Source of the DNA: JAWKOK01 sp963698255
Lineage (GTDB): Bacteria; Chloroflexota; Anaerolineae; Caldilineales; Caldilineaceae
Reading direction: 5' to 3'
Assembly (NCBI GenBank): GCA_963698255.1
Contig: CAVOQD010000023.1
Span: 62,001-126,000 of the forward strand
DNA: 64,000 nucleotides
Shown: positions 62,058 to 64,000 of the stretch, piece by piece
Numbering within the stretch: position 1 is the first letter of the stretch
Layout: the number at the start of each line of letters is the position of its first letter
The notes under the pieces: generated by a model
The model's database searches: none
Seen by the model: only the letters and a program-made list of their open reading frames with translations
What the model was told of the DNA's origin: nothing
Translations under genes and position numbers: made by a program

Positions 62058-63246
62058 CTACTTGACCTTCTGGAAGGTGACCTCGTAGGACCAGTGGGCT
62101 CTGTAGAATGGGGGTTCACAGCGGACATCCGGCGTGGGGCAGATGGAGAGTTCCTCTTCCAGCGGCCCCAGTTTGCCGATGATGTCGGGGATGTGCGGCC
62201 ACACGGTGTCCATCTGATTCGAGATCTGGCTGGTCACATCACCGCTCGAATCTGAGGCAACGTAGAGTTTGAATTTTTCTCCGAACATCTCAAATTCGGC
62301 ACGCCCGGGACCCTTGGCGCCGGTCACAATGGCGATCTTGTTGTTGACCGCGTCCTTGACCACGGCTTCGACGCCGTTGCCGTTTTCGTCAACAACATTC
62401 ACGAAGATCATATGCTGGCCGCCGTTGTTGAAGATGCCACCGTTGTTTTCGTCATAGCCGAGAACCCGATAGTTGACGATCTGGTACTGGGCGCGAGGAT
62501 CGAAGTTGCCCTCAGTACCGCTGTGCGCAAGCGCGACGCCCGGCGTCAAGGCCTCCCCGCCGGTCTCACGGGGAGCCTCTTGGGGGGCTTCCGGGGCTGG
62601 TTCTTCAACGGCGACAGCGACTGCCGGTTCGGACTCGGGTTCCGCTTCAACAACCGCCGGTTCGGGAATATCGGCAGCCACGGCAACGCTTTCGGCGTTT
62701 TTGACCTCGGCCAGCGGGCCGTAGATCCAGCCGGGCTGCTCGGCGAAGCAGCAGACTTGCCACCAGTCGCCGACCTCGTTGCGACCGGTCAAAACGAACT
62801 CTTCGCTGCTCGTGGCCGTGCCGATCTGTGCATAGTTTGTGCCCGGTCCGCCGCGCACGTTGACGAGTTCGCCGCTAATCACAAGCAGTGGTTCGAGGCG
62901 AAGGTTGGGCTGTGGGCGCCGACGGTTCAGCAGCTTCCGCATCGACAGTGGGCGTTGGCAGCAGGATCGCACCCTCCTGGGCCGGCTCTGCGGTGACGTT
63001 TTCTTGAGCGGCCGCATCATCTGCCGGCGTTGTCGCTTCAGCATCTGTGGACACCGTCGGCGTCTCAGTCGGCACTGCTTCAGGTGGCTGCTCCGTGGTG
63101 CTGTCAACGGTTTCCGGCGTCGGCGTGAAGGTCGGCACCGACGGGATGGTTGGCGTCGGCTCTGCGCCGCTGAAGCGCGAGCCGCAACCGGCAGAGAAGG
63201 CCATCACGATGACAGCAAGAGCGATGCGGGCGATGAACTGATTCAT
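62058..63246 (-). CDS. SH3-domain lipoprotein with Pro/Thr/Glu-rich linkers (one frameshift)
   Basis: About 396 residues from ATG 63246. A lipoprotein signal (lipobox FSAGC) is followed by a 90-residue low-complexity Pro/Thr/Glu stretch, a bacterial SH3 domain (about 130-190; GELVNVRGGPGTNYAQIG, DWWQVCCF), an Ala/Pro/Glu-rich linker and a C-terminal domain (about 250-396; YDENNGGIFNNGGQHMIFVN, GRAEFEMFGEKFKLYV). The frame breaks near 62935. SH3b domains often bind cell-wall or surface glycans; the C-terminal domain, which I do not recognise by name, looks like a carbohydrate-binding beta fold. Confidence 0.78.
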
Positions 63247-63304
63247 ACGGTACAATCCAGTGTGAAAAATAGTTCGCAGTAACGAATTGGTACTGGTATT
63301 CAAT

Positions 63305-63355
63305 CGTGCAGGCTGAGTCTGTCGAAGCCGGATCAACCCGCCTGCGCCTTCGTCA
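63305..63355. repeat. degenerate hairpin, 'CTGAGTCTGTCGAAG' family
   Basis: CAGGCTGAGTCTGTCGAAGCC is followed by CGCCTGCGCCTTCGTC; related to 12720-12783 but the arms have drifted. Confidence 0.45.
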
Positions 63356-63549
63356 TCCCAGTGTCAATTCGCCTATCTCCAACAATCATCGACACAGCAA
63401 AGGCGAAAGTTGCGGACGAATGACCGGCTCTGTCGTCAACACAGGCTCAGAGCGAGACGATTGTAGCAGTTTTTGTGGGAGTTGGCACGTTCGCCGGACG
63501 AGGAAGAAACGGCAGAAGCCGTACCTACGAGCAATGAATGGGGTGTTGA

Positions 63550-64000
63550 GTGGCTGAAAAACCTGGTTGTCCGCTGTGCAGCACAGGCGGAGCCGACGAC
63601 TATTACCAAGACAACCGACGCCGTTTCTACCAGTGTCTCAACTGCGCGCTGGTCTTTGTTTCACCGGATCAATTTCTCTCGCCACAGGCGGAGAAGGCTG
63701 AGTACGATCTTCATTGCAATTCACCCGGTGACGACGGCTATCGGCGTTTTCTCAGCCGCACGTTTGGGCCGGTCCAGGCACGCCTGGCCCCTGCCGGCAG
63801 CGGGCTGGATTTCGGCTGCGGCCCCGGGCCGACCCTCTCCGTGATGTTTACGGAAGCGGGCCATCGGATGGCCATCTACGATCCCTTCTACGCCGACGAT
63901 CCAACTGTCTTCGATCGAACGTACGATTTCATCACAGCAACCGAAGTGGTCGAACACCTGCACCATCCCATGCGCGAACTGGATCGCCTGTGGCGCTGCC
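63550..64000 (+). CDS. class I SAM-dependent methyltransferase with N-terminal zinc ribbon (cut by window end)
   Basis: An open frame from GTG 63550, directly after an in-frame TGA, to the window end (150 residues so far). CPLCSTGG and CLNCALVFV form a four-Cys zinc ribbon (about 6-35), followed by the SAM-binding LDFGCGPGPTLSVMFTEAGH and the Methyltransf_23-type ATEVVEHLHHPMRELDRLW. Such enzymes methylate sugars in surface polysaccharide or antibiotic pathways. The 300 bases upstream contain only a degenerate repeat. Confidence 0.85.
   Translation, partial: MAEKPGCPLCSTGGADDYYQDNRRRFYQCLNCALVFVSPDQFLSPQAEKAEYDLHCNSPGDDGYRRFLSRTFGPVQARLAPAGSGLDFGCGPGPTLSVMFTEAGHRMAIYDPFYADDPTVFDRTYDFITATEVVEHLHHPMRELDRLWRC

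Overview
The window looks like a chromosomal piece of a Chloroflexota bacterium, probably Anaerolineae or Caldilineales. That is an inference. It rests on binding-protein sugar importers lacking a nearby ATPase, the suf cluster with a SufR-type regulator, Pro/Thr-rich anchored surface proteins and Fsr-like MFS carriers. No rRNA, tRNA or CRISPR array was recognised. Many genes are broken by 1-2 nt indels even where loss would be lethal (sufB, sufD, sufS). The damage is patterned (CGCGA read as CGA, GAT read as GCAT, homopolymer slips), so I treat most breaks as assembly error and give each gene one span.

Layout. 1-312: end of an IS110 transposase. 562-14230 (minus): a sugar-response block with two zinc dehydrogenases, a SorC regulator behind a promoter/palindrome, a binding lipoprotein beside a large hybrid histidine kinase, a receiver-kinase/NarL pair, and a binding protein with two permeases. 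14512-27138 (minus): a catabolic cluster of aldo/keto reductase, metallo-lactonase-like protein, Gfo/Idh oxidoreductase, sugar isomerase, HpcH aldolase, 2-hydroxyacid dehydrogenase, amidohydrolase and AA_synth protein, with a natural fusion of both importer permeases and a binding protein, headed by a FadR-type regulator. A strong promoter whose -35 sits inside a palindrome precedes the binding protein.

27458-34609: TetR plus ABC-2 exporter; a CMD/AhpD-like protein; then CPBP protease, MFS carrier and a second TetR behind a TGACTGAC-G-GTCAGTCA operator. 34918-36967: two abutting insertion sequences (IS5-like remnant, IS1380-like). 37230-38468: Fsr-like MFS. 38714-46619: sufR-sufC-sufB-sufD-rhodanese-sufS-Rieske-sufT, closed by a perfect bidirectional terminator. 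46707-58395: envelope genes, including a glycosyltransferase, a triple-domain surface protein on a Pro/Thr stalk, birA, an HD protein, a tightly coupled trio (secreted protein, flippase-like protein, CDP-alcohol phosphatidyltransferase), an unknown Cys-rich protein and a FkbM methyltransferase. 58626-64000: MFS, Nudix, GH29 fucosidase, an SH3 lipoprotein and a methyltransferase running off the edge.

A pervasive feature is a set of intergenic quasi-palindromes, each built from a different short repeated word, sitting at gene 3' ends and sometimes providing the last codons or the stop of the gene.
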